DNA from: Phascolomyces articulosus
Lineage: Eukaryota; Mucoromycota; Mucoromycetes; Mucorales; Lichtheimiaceae
Direction: 5' to 3'
Length of the DNA: 64,000 nucleotides
NCBI GenBank assembly: GCA_025677815.1
Contig: JAIXMP010000065.1
Coordinates: forward strand, 1 to 64,000
Program-made: the position numbers and the translations under genes
Shown: piece by piece, positions 48,236 through 60,281 of the stretch
How positions within the stretch are numbered: position 1 is the stretch's first letter
How the letters are laid out: each line of letters starts with the position of its first letter
The notes under the pieces: model-generated
What the model saw: the letters and a program-made list of their open reading frames with translations, nothing else
Databases searched by the model: none
Told to the model about the DNA's origin: nothing

Positions 48236-50947
48236 AATCGTACAAGATGAAGTGCAAAAATAAAATAAAAGAAAAAGACTGCTACTTTGGTGGCTATTCT
48301 ACTATATACAAGCTGCTATGACACGTGAGAATATTGTTGCGGTTGGCCGTTTGGGGATAAAAGAAACAAAAATTGAGTGGATTCGATGATATTCCATTAT
48401 ACCATTAGTTGTGCTAGTGAGTCTTCAATCGCCATAGTATATAAAAACACACGATCATGATAAATATCTATGATAATTAAAAAAAAACTATTGCCTTATC
48501 ATGATTTCTTACTCGATCGATTTTTCAAATATTAAGATACTCCATACCTGGTATCTTTTTTTTACAAAAGACGTTATTCCATACACTAATAATAACAGTT
48601 ATTCCTGTGGTTTGCGTGGTTTATCCTTTGAATTAAGATATTTGCTTTTCAAAACAAACTAAAGGATAAGAAGGAGAGCGGCTAATCAATTATTCGTCAT
48701 CATGTAGAAACTATTGAAATCATTTAACGAACTACTGTTTTTAGTAAGAATCCATAAACTAATAAAGCCAAGCAAGCCAAGAATGTGTGGACTCCTCTTT
48801 CAGGGTTCTGGCTTTTCCTTCAAAATGAACTATTAAAATCTAATTCGAGATAGTCGTATTATTTTTAATAGTTGTTAAGTCTAGAAGAATATGTGTATTA
48901 CATATATAATACCAGGGTAACCTATTTTAATGAATGGCGGAGAAAGACGGGTAGTTTGATATCACGATGATGTAGAAGTATTCTGGCATGGATAAAACGG
49001 CATAAAATGGAATCCAGAACAAGTTATTGCGATATACATAATCTCTTGAAAGTACCTTATTTGGAACAGGGTAAAAAAACAAATTCATTTCCGGGAAAAC
49101 GCTTTCATGTCGATACGGGAGAGAATCTTTTCCGTTTTTCTCTGGATAATAATCGCAGTAATATTCAACCGAACGATCGGACCTTAACTAATGCGATCAA
49201 CATGTTGTATAACATAGACTCACTATAATTACAAGCAAAACGATTCCATAATAGTAATAATAATAATAATAAATAATAATAATAATAGAGTTATTATTAT
49301 TATTGTTGTATAATGGATAAATAAGAATTAGTACAAATTTCAATATTTATCAAAAAATAGAAATTGTTTTTCAATCATGATAAATTCGGAACAATATAAA
49401 AAGATTATCAAGATGAATTAAGGACCGCGGATAGAAAGAAGAGGAATCAAGAAGAACAATTGATCATTACACAAAAACCCTTTCAATAGATAAGGGATCA
49501 AGTTCATATTATATTCTATCAATAAAATGATGCTTATCCAATCTTCTTCAATAAAGATAGAAAATCATCGTTTTGTACAAGAAGTATTATTATTAATAAT
49601 ACTAATAAATAAATAGAGTCGATCGATTACCAAAAATAATCATGCATGTTTACGTTATATTGCTTTCAATTTTATAACCAAAAAAAGGGGGAGGGTTTTG
49701 ATTTATAGTTCAAAAAAGTATGAATGGAACCAATTACTGGGGGAAAGTAAGGGTGGTGTGTATCTATTCTATAGAGTGAGAAAATAAATATATATATCTT
49801 TCTATCCTAACCTAATTCCCTCCTTTTCCCCTTCTCCCTTGTTTAACTTATTTATTTCCTTGGTTTAATAAGTTACCAACTGAATCAAAAAAACGAACAC
49901 GAAACGTGTTTTACCGTGTAAATGTATGGAAATACGCGTTATTTTCTCTAAAGGCAAAATGGCGTGTAGAGAGGACAAAGTGACAAATAAAAAAAAATGT
50001 GAAACATTTTGGGGAAAGAAATAATAACAATAACAACAAAGCTATCAGATTAGTAAAAAATAATCATTTCAAAAGGGCCGGGCGGATCTTATGGGGGAAA
50101 CAAGCTGCCGCGGAACAACCGGGGGGAATTTATTTAAAGTATTTTTTTTTTTGGTTGATAATAGTCTTGGTAGTAAAATAGACAGAGACAGAATCAAACC
50201 AAACCAAACCATCCAAGCAAACCCAATCAACCAACCAAATGTTTAGATATATGAATTACGGCATATGCAAACATGATTGTTTAGAAAATCGCGGTCAAAG
50301 AATTTAACCCCACCAATCATAGTATGCCATTTGGTTATATATATATATATATATATCATATAAAATTTCCCATGACCCGTTTGAGTCATCTTTAAATGGT
50401 AATCAAAATGAACCAATCTAATCACGTCATTTTTTTTATAAATGTTTTAAAAAATCAAACAACAAAAAATCCATCAATGATCAATCAAAGAAGTATTGTT
50501 CAGGGATTTTTTAATGAATTATAAGTAAAAACTATATGTTAATTTAGTACCTAAACTAAATAAATTTATAATAAATTTCCATGGGAGTAAAAAATTTTGG
50601 CTAATAATAATAAGTTGATTAATCATTTTCATTGCGTCATTTTTTGTATTATTTATTAAGAAGCACCGAGAATCATCAAGATTTGAAATCAATTTTAAAC
50701 TCCACTTTTTTTAAACTTATTTAAATATGCCAAGTCCTTCTTGGTTTTTCCCACTGCTTTTTTTTTCTTTCACTTTCTCTTTGGTTCTTTATTTCGCCTC
50801 TTGTTAAAAATATTACTTTTTTTTATCTCATCTCATCTTAATTAAACTTCTTTTATAAAAGAAAACTTTTTATATTTATTTTATTTATTTATTTTAAAAA
50901 CCTTTATAACACTTCTTTCACTTTATATACCTTTCTATTTTTCCAAG
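48236..50947. other. Intergenic region; distal promoter of the kinase gene
   Basis: No convincing gene. A 73-codon + ORF (49,007-49,228) has somewhat balanced composition but no recognisable domain. Microsatellites: (AAT)n pairing with (ATT)n at 49,255-49,305, giving a long hairpin, and (TA)n at 50,337-50,356. A short GC-rich island at 50,075-50,130 contrasts with its surroundings. Positions 50,750-50,945 are pyrimidine-rich, as expected of a strong fungal promoter. Confidence 0.5.
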
Positions 50948-50974
50948 ATGGCTGCTTCCACCATTCTTTGCTAA
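50948..50974 (+). promoter_or_regulatory. Upstream ORF 1 in the presumed kinase leader (8 codons + stop)
   Basis: ATG GCT GCT TCC... encodes MAASTILC then TAA. It sits just after the pyrimidine-rich promoter stretch, 348 bp before the kinase stop-to-start interval. Whether the transcript begins upstream of it is not known. Confidence 0.35.
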
Positions 50975-51087
50975 TCGAAAGCAATTGAACCTTACGATTT
51001 ATTTTGTTTCCCCCCTTTCTATTTATACATAACAGAACTTTACTAAAAGAGCCTCTCATTTGAGCCTTTATTATTTTTTATATTATC

Positions 51088-51189
51088 ATGTTTGATCAAT
51101 ACCATATTCATACAAGTATTACAACTACTATCACCGGATCAACGGTTCCTATTTCCTTAAACCTTTCATCGATCGAATCGACTTCCTGA
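51088..51189 (+). promoter_or_regulatory. Upstream ORF 2 in the kinase leader (33 codons + stop)
   Basis: The ORF begins MFDQYHIHTSITTTITG, is Ser/Thr/Ile-rich, and ends in TGA 132 nt before the kinase ATG. Its context (TATC before the ATG) is mediocre, so leaky scanning or reinitiation would be expected. No further ATG lies between its stop and the main start. Confidence 0.45.
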
Positions 51190-51321
51190 AAAAAAATTAA
51201 CACAAAAAATTAAACGCTATTCAACAAAAGAGATCAAGTCTTTTTATATCTATATATAACATCAAAGAACATCAAGTTTATTACAACCAAAAGCACATAT
51301 ATTTTTTACAAGTCAAAAACA

Positions 51322-52533
51322 ATGTCAAGTACCGTTATTAAACAACAAAACAACGACGATTATTGGTCCCAATTATCGGCCACCATGGTCGATCAAGTCA
51401 TTGGTGACTATCAACTTTTAGAAGAACTCGGCCACGGTTCCTATGGTTCCTTGTTTCTCGGCCAATCACACAAGGATGGTAGTTATGTTGCCGTCAAGAT
51501 TCTTAGCAAAAGTGGATTAGACCACGAACAGCTCAAGCTTCAACAATTGGAAGCTGATATCCAATCTGAATTGAACCACCCCAATATTTTACGTTTGCAT
51601 TCCGTCATCCCTACTGAGGATCATATCTTTATGGTCATGGAATTATGTGATCAAGGCGATTTGTTTGATTTTGTCGTCCGTGATGATCCTTTACGTGATG
51701 AAACTTTTGTCAAGACCATGTTTCTTCAAATTTTGGATGCCGTTCAACATATGCATGCCCGTGGTGTCTATCATCGTGATATCAAGTTGGAAAACATTTT
51801 ATTGCAATCCTCCGAAGACGATGAGCGTGATTTGGTATGCAAAGTCGCTGATTTTGGTTTGGCTACACGTGAACGTTTGTCTATGGAATTTGGTTGTGGT
51901 TCAAGTACCTATTTGGCTCCTGAACATTTCGATGACAATGAAATTTCTGCAGGTGGTGCTGATAAGGTCGATGTCCCTTATGATGCGGCCATGTCAGATG
52001 TTTGGAGTTTGGGTATTCTCTTGTTGGCTCTTTTATTTGGTCGTAACCCTTGGCAAGAAGCCACTTCTATGGATCCTGCCTTTGCTGAATTCAAGCGTAA
52101 CCCTGCCATGCTCAAGAATCAACTCTTTGAACAATTGTCGGTCCCTTGTTTCAACTTTTTGAAATCTTGTCTTTCTTTGGATGCTGCCGATCGTCCTTCC
52201 GTCGAAGAAATGAAGGCTCAATTCTTGGCAATTGATACTTTGATTGACGATTGTCCTCAACCTATTGAACAAAACAATAACCCTATGGATATTCCTATCT
52301 CTACCAAACAAGCCGATCGTGCCAGTTTCGATTCTGCTATTTTCAGCGCTACCGTCGCTGCTCCTGCTGGTGCTTCTTGGTCTGATATGGTGGAAGAGGA
52401 TGAAATGCTTGATTCATGTAGTGGCTATTCTAGCCCATCCCCTCCTTGCTCTTTGGCTGCTGTGGATGAAGATGACGATGATGATACAGATATGTTTGTA
52501 CACAGCGATGAAAAAGAATCGTGGTGGTTATAA
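51322..52533 (+). CDS. Ser/Thr protein kinase of the Ran1(Pat1)/SKS1/VHS1 type
   Basis: Cytoplasmic/nuclear kinase; relatives control nutrient-linked decisions (mating/meiosis in fission yeast, glucose response and filamentation in budding yeast). Single exon, 403 aa, strong coding bias, no intron. Gly loop ELGHGSYGSLFLG (35-47), VAVK lysine K59, HRDIKLEN (D153, N158), DFG at 177-179, and GCGSSTYLAPE with APE at 199-201. The GCGSS activation-segment motif is what points to the Ran1/SKS1 group. A short insert (NEISAGGADKVDV) follows the APE. The kinase domain ends at about residue 310; the tail is acidic and Ser-rich and ends in WWL. The long leader contains two uORFs, suggesting translational control. 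Confidence 0.9.
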   Translation: MSSTVIKQQNNDDYWSQLSATMVDQVIGDYQLLEELGHGSYGSLFLGQSHKDGSYVAVKILSKSGLDHEQLKLQQLEADIQSELNHPNILRLHSVIPTEDHIFMVMELCDQGDLFDFVVRDDPLRDETFVKTMFLQILDAVQHMHARGVYHRDIKLENILLQSSEDDERDLVCKVADFGLATRERLSMEFGCGSSTYLAPEHFDDNEISAGGADKVDVPYDAAMSDVWSLGILLLALLFGRNPWQEATSMDPAFAEFKRNPAMLKNQLFEQLSVPCFNFLKSCLSLDAADRPSVEEMKAQFLAIDTLIDDCPQPIEQNNNPMDIPISTKQADRASFDSAIFSATVAAPAGASWSDMVEEDEMLDSCSGYSSPSPPCSLAAVDEDDDDDTDMFVHSDEKESWWL

Positions 52534-53013
52534 ATAATACTATATTATAAATATGTATGCCCCCCTCTCCATTTCCTTTTTCTTTGTTCTATATTTTTTT
52601 TTGATTATCTATCATCAATACATTCTTTTTTTTCTCTCCAATCATTATATCATTTTTTCCCATTATACTTTTAGTCATTACTACTCCTTTAATATATTAC
52701 GAAAAATAAAACAAAAAGTTCTTGCTTTTATTCTTATTAGTATTATAACTTTAAAACTGTTTTACTATTGTTGTTGTTTGATATTGGGTCACATAAAATC
52801 TGGGTAATGAATTTGTTATACATAATTATTTTTAAAAAAAAGTCATATTTGAAATACTACGAGAAAATGATATCATCTTGCGTTGTAAAAATAAAAAACA
52901 GTATGTATATAATAATGTATGTAAATTGTGTGAGTGTGTGTAAGGATGAATAATAATGAACAAAAGTTTGATAAAATAAACAAATAACCAAATCAAGTAA
53001 TCTACTAACTCCT
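52534..53013. other. Convergent intergenic region
   Basis: 3' flanks of the kinase (+) and the M50B-like gene (-). T-rich with a TGTG stretch near 52,925-52,945. No gene. Confidence 0.5.
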
Positions 53014-54245
53014 TTATCGCCATCCAAAACCTTCTACTTGTCGTTCTTGCTCCTCTGCCGTTTCTATAGTATTATCATACAGATCACATTCGATATACAA
53101 ATATATTTTTAGCTTTTTTTTTCTTCTTTTTGTGTGTCTTCCCATTAAAAAAAAAGCACATACATACCTTTAAATGCCACTAATCCAACCAGAATCCCAC
53201 CAGCAAAAAATACCACACTGACAAAAAACCAAATAACTCCCCATGTACGACTGGATAATCCATATAATTCTGCAAACTTGGTGGCATCAGATCCATAAGC
53301 TTTTCGAAAGACTAAATCATCCAGAATATCCCATAAACAATAAAGGCAGGACATAACCCCCATAAACAAAACAAAATATTTTAAACCAGCACCGTGCGCA
53401 ATATACCATAACAATAGCATGACACCAATAAAGGCAATTCCGATTCCTCGCGTGAGCCAATTTTTGGCCCACCATAAGGTAAATAAGAGACAGGTGCCAA
53501 GAAAGATGGAGGCGACTTTGGATGCAAAAATATTGAAACCACACATGACGAGGATCGCACCGATCAAGGATGACCCCAAGTAACCTGCAGGTAGTGTACA
53601 CATGGCATTCCCACCTATCTTTATAAATAGAGAGTAGAATCATCATCACCCATTCATTCATCCATCGTGTATGAGCTAATTAGTCTTTATATTTTCTATA
53701 TCTCCCCTCCTCCTTTCATTCTATATTTTACCATCTGTGTAGCACCACCTTCATCTGGATCAATTTCAATGGATTCAATTCTTGCGCACGTTAAACAACC
53801 CACAAAAGCATGACAAAATTCATGTAACCCGACAGTTAATAACTAAAATGTTGTATTTGGGTGATGATTGATCATTGATATAAAAAAAAATAAAGAGAGA
53901 AATAATGATAGGAAATAAAAGTATATATCGTATGTGAGAGAAGTATTTTTTTTTAAAAAAAAGAGAGAGAATCAGCCTTTTTTTTCCACAATTCATCCTA
54001 CTTTTTAAATTTATAGAAAAAAAAATTGAAACCTTGAAAGGTGCAAGTAATATCTTGGCAATTGGCATATTCCATAATAATAAAATAGCTGCTGTATATC
54101 CTGCAATAATATATAAAATGATTTTTTGATCTTCTGTGGGCGTAAATGCGTATTGTACTGGATCACTCTGTTGTTCAAAAGTGTTGTTGGTGCCTACTGG
54201 ATCGTCTGGAGATATTTGTCGAGGTAATATTAAAAACGGTGCCAT
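53014..54245 (-). CDS. Peptidase M50B-like integral membrane protein
   Basis: M50 enzymes are zinc metalloproteases cleaving within membranes; fungal M50B-like members are uncharacterised. Exons 54245-54033, 53842-53732, 53618-53168 and 53063-53014 give 274 aa, phases consistent. The first ~45 residues are hydrophilic, then TM1 (KIILYIIAGYTAAILLLWN). TVGLHEFCHAFVG carries a perfect HExxH zinc motif (H78, E79, H82) followed by the family's conserved acidic/Gly turn (IDPDEGGATQ). About six further membrane segments end with VSVVFFAGGILVGLVAF and a short cytosolic tail (ETAEEQERQVEGFGWR). The first intron donor is GTTTCA, unusual but in phase. Divergent from the next gene with 259 bp between starts. 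Confidence 0.85.
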
Positions 54246-54504
54246 TATATCACTCAAGTTTCTATGTATAAAAAAATGGATATATGTATGTATGATTATA
54301 TAATGATTACGTATGTACAAATGAAGAAGAAAGAAAGAAACAAAAAAAAAAGAAGGAAGGTGGGTTGGAGATGTGAGAAGACAAAATATGTTATGAAAGA
54401 CTAAATTCGGGTCGATTGTTTTGAATGCTTCCCTAAATTTTCTAAAATTGGATTTTTTTTTACGCAGCTCTTTTCCCGTCAAATAATAACCTTCACTAAA
54501 AAAA

Positions 54505-54957
54505 ATGGAATCCTTGGAATCTTATAATGATTTAAAACAAGATGTACGTAAAGCCGATCATGAACTAGAATTACTTGATCAAGAACTATCCAATACCAAG
54601 GACGAAATTGCATTAGAATGCACACGACAACATAAACTCCATTCTACTTTAAATGACAATCAAAAAAAACTAAACGACTTAATGCATCGCATTCAACACA
54701 TGACACAACAAAAGACCGATCTCACACAACAAGAAAAAGATAAACGTACAGAATTGACAGAGTTGGAAGGCATGGTGGCTGAATGTGGAGCTTCGTTGGA
54801 AGAGCAACAACAAGAGGATCAAAAGCGTGATGAACAGTTGGAAAAGTTAAGGAAAGAATTGATTCATGTCAATCAAGTGGTGGAACAATTGGAACAACGG
54901 GCTGCTTCTATTTCCAATGGTACTACAATGACAAATAGTAGCAATAGTAGTAGTTAG
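54505..54957 (+). CDS. Small coiled-coil protein, unknown function
   Basis: Single exon, 150 aa. Almost the whole protein from residue 5 to 135 is heptad-rich and charged (LELLDQELSNTKDEIALE, QQKTDLTQQEKDKRTELTEL, DEQLEKLRKELIHVNQVVEQ), ending in a Ser/Asn/Thr tail. Such size and composition occur in kinetochore, tethering and spindle-associated subunits, but no signature lets me name it. The leader is short, with AAAAAAATGG context, and the gene shares a 259 bp divergent promoter with the M50B-like gene. Confidence 0.7.
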   Translation: MESLESYNDLKQDVRKADHELELLDQELSNTKDEIALECTRQHKLHSTLNDNQKKLNDLMHRIQHMTQQKTDLTQQEKDKRTELTELEGMVAECGASLEEQQQEDQKRDEQLEKLRKELIHVNQVVEQLEQRAASISNGTTMTNSSNSSS

Positions 54958-55182
54958 TGGTTGATAGTTGTATAAGGATGATGATAAGCTATAGATTATA
55001 ATTAATTAAATTGTACATATATAATAATAATAAAGGAACTTTGCATTTACTCAATGTGTAATTTTTCTATACCATAAAAAATGCCAATCCAATTACGCAT
55101 TTACTAAAGCGCGCCTTTTTCTCTCTCTCTCTTTTCAAACCCCCTCCTCTATTTAGCACGCCCATAAACAAATAAAAAAATT

Positions 55183-56852
55183 ATGCGTTTCACCATCACC
55201 TTACGACGAACGATCCAGCCATGGCAAAATCGATCGCAGCGTACATTATGGACCACAGTAACAGCCACTGGACGTACTACGGACGAATGTATTCAACAAG
55301 CAACCCACAAACTTTCCTCATTCAAAGATCCCAGCTTATGTGTTGCTCTTGTCTCCAAATCGTTTCCTGATTACCGTGCTGTCACACAGCAATTAACGTC
55401 TCATGTCCATGCTACTTATACGATCGGGTGTGTAGTCGATCATGTCCCTGGTATGCATCATGGTATCAGTGTATTGGTAGGTGACACGGACTGTGTTCCT
55501 TTTCATATCCCTGATAGTCCAGAACGACACAAGGTCCGAAGTATATCAGTAGGTCGTTGGGGACGTGTCGAGGATTTTGATCGACTTCGTTTCCAAGGCA
55601 ATACATTGAATGAAGAAGGTTGGGATGCTTTTAGTACTATCAGTCAACCTGCTAATCAGGTGGCTTTACCTTCTACGTTGCAAAAACAATCCGGAGTCCC
55701 TTCGTTTGTGTTTATGGCTTCGGATAATGAGCCTGATCAACTGTTACATGCTTTGGATCATCATTTCCCTGATACTGCCAAGGTATTATATATATTTCTG
55801 TGTTGTTGAGTGAAGGGAAGAGAGAGAGAACAAGTTGGATGATGCTCATATATTTAATATAAATTATAGATCGGTGTGATTGGTGCTTCCACACCTTTTA
55901 TTACGGGTGAACCTTATGCTTTATTCTGTCAAAAAGAAATGCTGGGAGGAGGTATTGTTGGATTTGCTTCTTATAATGATCGACCTATTACGGATATACA
56001 AGTGGGACATACTTCATTAGAACCCCTGGGAGATCTATTGACAATTACTCGGTAAAAAAATCATACATATTGGGGGGTAAAGATGCGGGATGTATATAGT
56101 CAACTGAAACTTATAAGGATGATAATTTTTTTGTGGGGGGGGGATTTAACATATTAGATGCCGTGGCAATATTATTTTGGATTTGGATCAAGCAGGAGCA
56201 ACCGGTTTATTATTGGAATTGATTCAAAGAGGACAAAATGCTCGGATAGCCAAAGATCAAGAGTTTTATTTGGGTATTTATCCCATCGATAGCGATGATA
56301 CCAACAAGGTAAAAAGAAAGAGAAGATGTTTCGCATTTGTTTTATTTGTGCCAAAAATCGTAAAATATAATCTTTGTGTGGGATATGATTTTTTAGATGA
56401 CAGTGAATCGTATTACTAGCGGGGATCCATCGCGGGGTAACATGTCAATTGATACAACCGCTGATCTCAAAGTTGGACAGAGGGTTCAAGTAAGTTATAA
56501 AAGAAGTATCTTCTTTCTATTTGCATAAAGATAGTTTAGATAGACACAAGATGAAAGGGGAAAAAAATGAAAAGTCCATTTGATTCACAGACCTTATTGA
56601 ATTTAGTTTATGAAACGCCGAGCTTCCGATGATAACCAACCTATCGTTCCTGGCGAGAATATGATCGTTGGTGTTGTCGATCAAGATCATACCATCGATG
56701 CCAAACCTATTGAATTACCCGAAACATCCAAAGTCATTACTGATGTATTTGGTGGTGCCAGTGAAAATGGAGTGATTGTAGGACGACCTGGTTTGTCAAG
56801 TCAAATCCTTAATGTACCTTATTCAGTTGCCAAACTCAACCTTTCAAAATAG
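55183..56852 (+). CDS. FIST-domain protein, probably mitochondrial
   Basis: FIST domains are predicted small-ligand (amino-acid) sensors, mostly bacterial but present in fungi; the biochemical role is unknown. Exons 55183-55782, 55870-56051, 56158-56308, 56397-56489 and 56607-56852 give 423 aa. The N-terminus (MRFTITLRRTIQPWQNRSQR) is basic and acid-free, like a mitochondrial presequence. FIST-N-like features include a TDECIQQATHKL helix, the YTIGCVVDHVPG turn and GISVLVGD. IGVIGASTPF and the Gly-rich MLGGGIVGFASY stretch follow. The C-terminal part contains LKVGQRVQFMKRRASDD and FGGASENGVIVGRPG. Family call by recognition of pattern. Confidence 0.75.
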
Positions 56853-56911
56853 AAAATTTCTTTTCTTTTTGTATTTTCTGTATCTTTTTTTTTAAAAAAA
56901 AAATTATTATT

Positions 56912-57609
56912 ATGACCCAAAGTTTAATCACACCCGAAACGCGAATCAAGTAGTGTGTTTGTAACCTCTCATACTTCTTCTACTTCTTATTTTTCTTTAG
57001 CATTTATATGTTCGAGAAACTAATAATAAATATATGTATATTTTTCATGTGAAATGCCGAATTTGAAAAAAAAAATAGAGTGAGTTCAGTGCTTAATCGC
57101 GACACCACATCATTCGGTAAACAACATTTAATTGATGGGAGCGAAGAAACATGTTGGAATTCTGAACAAGTAAAGCGTTTCTTTTATTTTTCTTTGATGG
57201 TGGAGAAGAATGGAAGGTTTACTATAGGGAAAACCTACTCGTTCCTGGTTTATATATATCACATAAATAATTAAATTAAATGTGCTTTAAATAGGGTCTT
57301 CCACAAAACATTCTTTTAGATTTTGGAAGTGAAGCCGCTACCGTAGAATCCATTGTTTTCATGTTTCAAGGTGGATTTGTTGGAAAAAAATGTATTGCGT
57401 TGGGTAGTTTACCAGAATCGCCCAATAGTTATGATATAGAGTTAGGTGCTTTTTATCCTCAAGATATTAATTCCACACAAACGTTTCCATTGACAAGTAC
57501 CACAGCATCTGAAACCAAAGTTCAACGACTCAAGATTATTTTTGAAGAAAGTACGGATTTTTATGGTCGTATTACGGTTTATAAAATGGATATTCTTGGT
57601 CATTATTAA
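56912..57609 (+). CDS. NR2C2AP (TRA16)-like discoidin-fold protein
   Basis: Small F5/8C-like protein family of unclear fungal role; the human member binds the nuclear receptor TR4. Exons 56912-56949, 57079-57169 and 57295-57609 give 147 aa. Landmarks shared with the human protein: MTQSLITPET at the start, VSSVLNRDT, DGSEETCWNSEQG, FQGGF, FYPQDINSTQTFPL and FEESTDFYGRITVY. The 12-codon first exon was found only because its translation matches the family N-terminus and the phase fits. It starts 60 bp after the stop of the FIST gene on the same strand, so the two are very tightly packed. Confidence 0.88.
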
Positions 57610-57805
57610 AAAATGGGTGGATTCAAAAGCCACTTGTATATATAATAAAATATGGGGCTTTTATTGTCATTATAGATGACACTTGGACGTGATCTGTTTG
57701 AATGATACTTTCCTTTTCCCCCTCTCTTCCTTTTTTTCAAAAGCTTTTTTGTAATCTTATTTAATAAATTAAATAACCATTCTCTCGATTCATTGCTATC
57801 TTCAT

Positions 57806-57982
57806 CTACGTTGTACGTATTATGTGCCGTTCTTCTTCTTCCTCCGTTCCGATCTGCATGACATCTAATATATCTGGAATGGTCAATTTGGTAATAGATG
57901 AAGCAATGCATCGATGCCAGTTGCGTATATATTGTGATAGTATAGCCTGTAAGACACGCATAATGCGGTGGAGTTGGTTCAA
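57806..57982 (-). CDS. Candidate terminal exon of an unidentified gene
   Basis: After an acceptor-like CAATAG (57988-57983) a minus-strand stretch of 58 codons runs to a TAG. It contains RIMRVLQAILSQYIRNWHRC and SSITKLTIPDILDVMQIGTE. Its amphipathic helices and acidic end are more protein-like than the longer 136-codon ORF in another frame of the same strand. No upstream exon was identified, so it may be a remnant. Confidence 0.25.
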   Translation of the reverse strand: MNQLHRIMRVLQAILSQYIRNWHRCIASSITKLTIPDILDVMQIGTEEEEERHIIRTT

Positions 57983-58482
57983 CTATTGGGTTTCTTTTCT
58001 TTTCTTTTTGATTCATTCATTACTATTCTTGAGTTAAGGGTATGTATATGGCTAAAATTAAAAGGTCAAGATGTATACATTGCTGATAACTTGAGTAAGA
58101 GTGGTACATATTGTATTATTACGTGAAGATAAGTACGTATAATATCATACACGTTGTTCAAATGAAATGACAGAGGGTATACTAATTGTTCAAAACACTT
58201 GATCTTGGACTTAATAAAGCAAGATGTGCTTTGGATGGTTGTCGTCGTGTTGTTCTCAGTAATACGTTATGTACGAAAAAAGTGCTACGTTGTAATTTTT
58301 AAGACTCATTTTCAAATTTATAAGTTGGTTCCACTACTCCATCGAATGCTACAATACCAAAATAATAAAGGAGCCTTGTCCATCATCTATATTATTTATA
58401 ATCACCAAAAAAATTGGATATTTTATTATAAATATGAGCTATGAGCTATATAGAAGAGTAGCAGGGAGCATGGTTTTATCAG

Positions 58483-59620
58483 GTAAAAGAAGTACGAGAA
58501 CCGGAAATACTATCAGATATTGCACCCTATAAAGCGTCTGTCAATGTTCCAAGTTCACTCAGGCAGCATAGCTCAGCTTTACTTCCATCATCGCTGTAAG
58601 AATAAAAGTAGTTAATATGTAAATGCTTCTTTTTATTGTTTTGGAGTCTAACTCTACTCTTTCATGCACAACGTTATATTAAACAATTCGATAAAACTAG
58701 CTTGTAATTATGTGGTAAAGAACTAGGACAAAGTCAATTGACAAATTTCGATTTGTCACTTTCTGCTTTTCAAACGATCAATCGCTTAAAATGAAGAGAA
58801 ACACAGCAGCTGCTTTTTCTTCAGTGATTGAGTTACTTGGGGTTGAAAGATGTTGACTTTATTGCTTCCATTTATGTTTGTGTTGGTATTATTTCATTAA
58901 TACCGCTTGGTTCAAATAATAATGTATACAACAACACTTTCATTACCCAAACAGTTCTTTTGAAATAGCAAAAGTGTTCCAAGACAAGAAGCCTGTGTTT
59001 TCGTGACATTTTTGTTGTTTCAACTCTTCAATTGTCTTGACATGTTCGGATGACGTTTGCCACTGGTACGTTTGTTTTATGAGGCCGAGTAGAGTAAAAA
59101 GGTGAATTGAGCTGATCATGTGAACAAGTCTATGAACGGGTGAAATCCAGTGCATGCGAAAGGGATTTCGTTACTCCATTGGTGGATCTTTTTTGGAGAG
59201 CTCCTGTTCTTATATGAATTCTGCGCTGGTTGCTGTGTGTTCTCACAATGGATATTGGGTCTGCAACAGTCAAGTTCATGAGTCACGTTGCTCCAGGTCT
59301 GAAAGAATCCTCATGTTTGAACAACAACATTGCTGTATTACATTGTCTACATTTTGAATTCACACAAGTTTTTCATTCCACAAAATGGTAAAGCTTCTGT
59401 ACTCGTTGCTAGCGGTGCACGCTTTCCGTTTGCAACCTAACAAAACCCAGGTTCATTATTACTACCAGATGATGAACTGCAACAACAACAGCAGTATCGT
59501 CAAACCATCCAGCTCCATGAATAACTTAAATTGACGCAAGGCAAAAGTCTTAGTAGTGACACGGAACATTTGCTAGTGGTTTGGGTTATAAGCAATCGGA
59601 TGGTAGAAACTTGATCTTTA
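58483..59620 (+). pseudogene. Decayed coding remnants, family unknown
   Basis: Protein-like blocks in changing frames. After an acceptor-like TTTATCAG, 58483-58599 encodes REPEILSDIAPYKASVNVPS and ends in TAA. About 59,230-59,390 reads MDIGSATVKFMSHVAPGLKE and on. About 59,370-59,560 reads GKASVLVASGARFPFAT, a stop, then PGSLLLPDDELQQQQQYRQT, a stop, then LTQGKSLSSDTEHLLV. The blocks are in related frames and interrupted by stops, as in a dead gene. Whether they come from one gene is uncertain. Confidence 0.35.
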
Positions 59621-60281
59621 TGTGTCACTGGCCCAGATAGATCGTGGACTCTCTTGTATTTCCTTCAAATATCTGTTCTGTACCAAGTGAAACTATTTAG
59701 ACCTTGTTGCTATATATACAAAAAAAAACCAGGAGTATGTCGACAACGGAATCTTGTGCACTACATGATGTTGGTAAGAGAATGTGATTCGAACAACAGG
59801 AGGATTCCATTCATAACCATTATTTGTATTCTCGATGAGGGCCAAAAGTCGGAATGCAGCATGATATCAAACTGACGGGTTTGTTTCTGATCATCTATCG
59901 ACGGATAAAGGGATTCAGTACATTCGTGCTTCCGAGAGAATAATATACCCACATTTTTAGGGTAGTAAACTTTTGCAATTCTAGACGATTCATGACCTCC
60001 TCGTTGGTGTTTTCCTGGCAACATGGCCAAGAAGTTTTGCGCATATATATTTAAGAATAATTAATAATAGACGTTGTTTCGTATGTTTACAAATATTCAC
60101 TATCAGCAGTTGTTTTCATATTTATTAATGTTGTGATGTTTATTGATGCAATTGATAAGAAAAAGGTTTTTTTTAATCATGTTCCATATTTAATGTACAT
60201 TATAAGGAGTAACATCAAATAGCTGGTTATGTTTTATTACCATTATTACCATGCTTTTTTTCTTCGTGCGGCACATTAAGG

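Noticed and set aside
49007..49228. 73-codon plus ORF
   Set aside because: Composition is somewhat balanced but there is no recognisable domain, no promoter context and no neighbouring exon.
57606..58016. 136-codon minus ORF
   Set aside because: Lys/Asn/Tyr-rich with no start context; a different frame of the same strand looks more like coding and is listed as a low-confidence exon.
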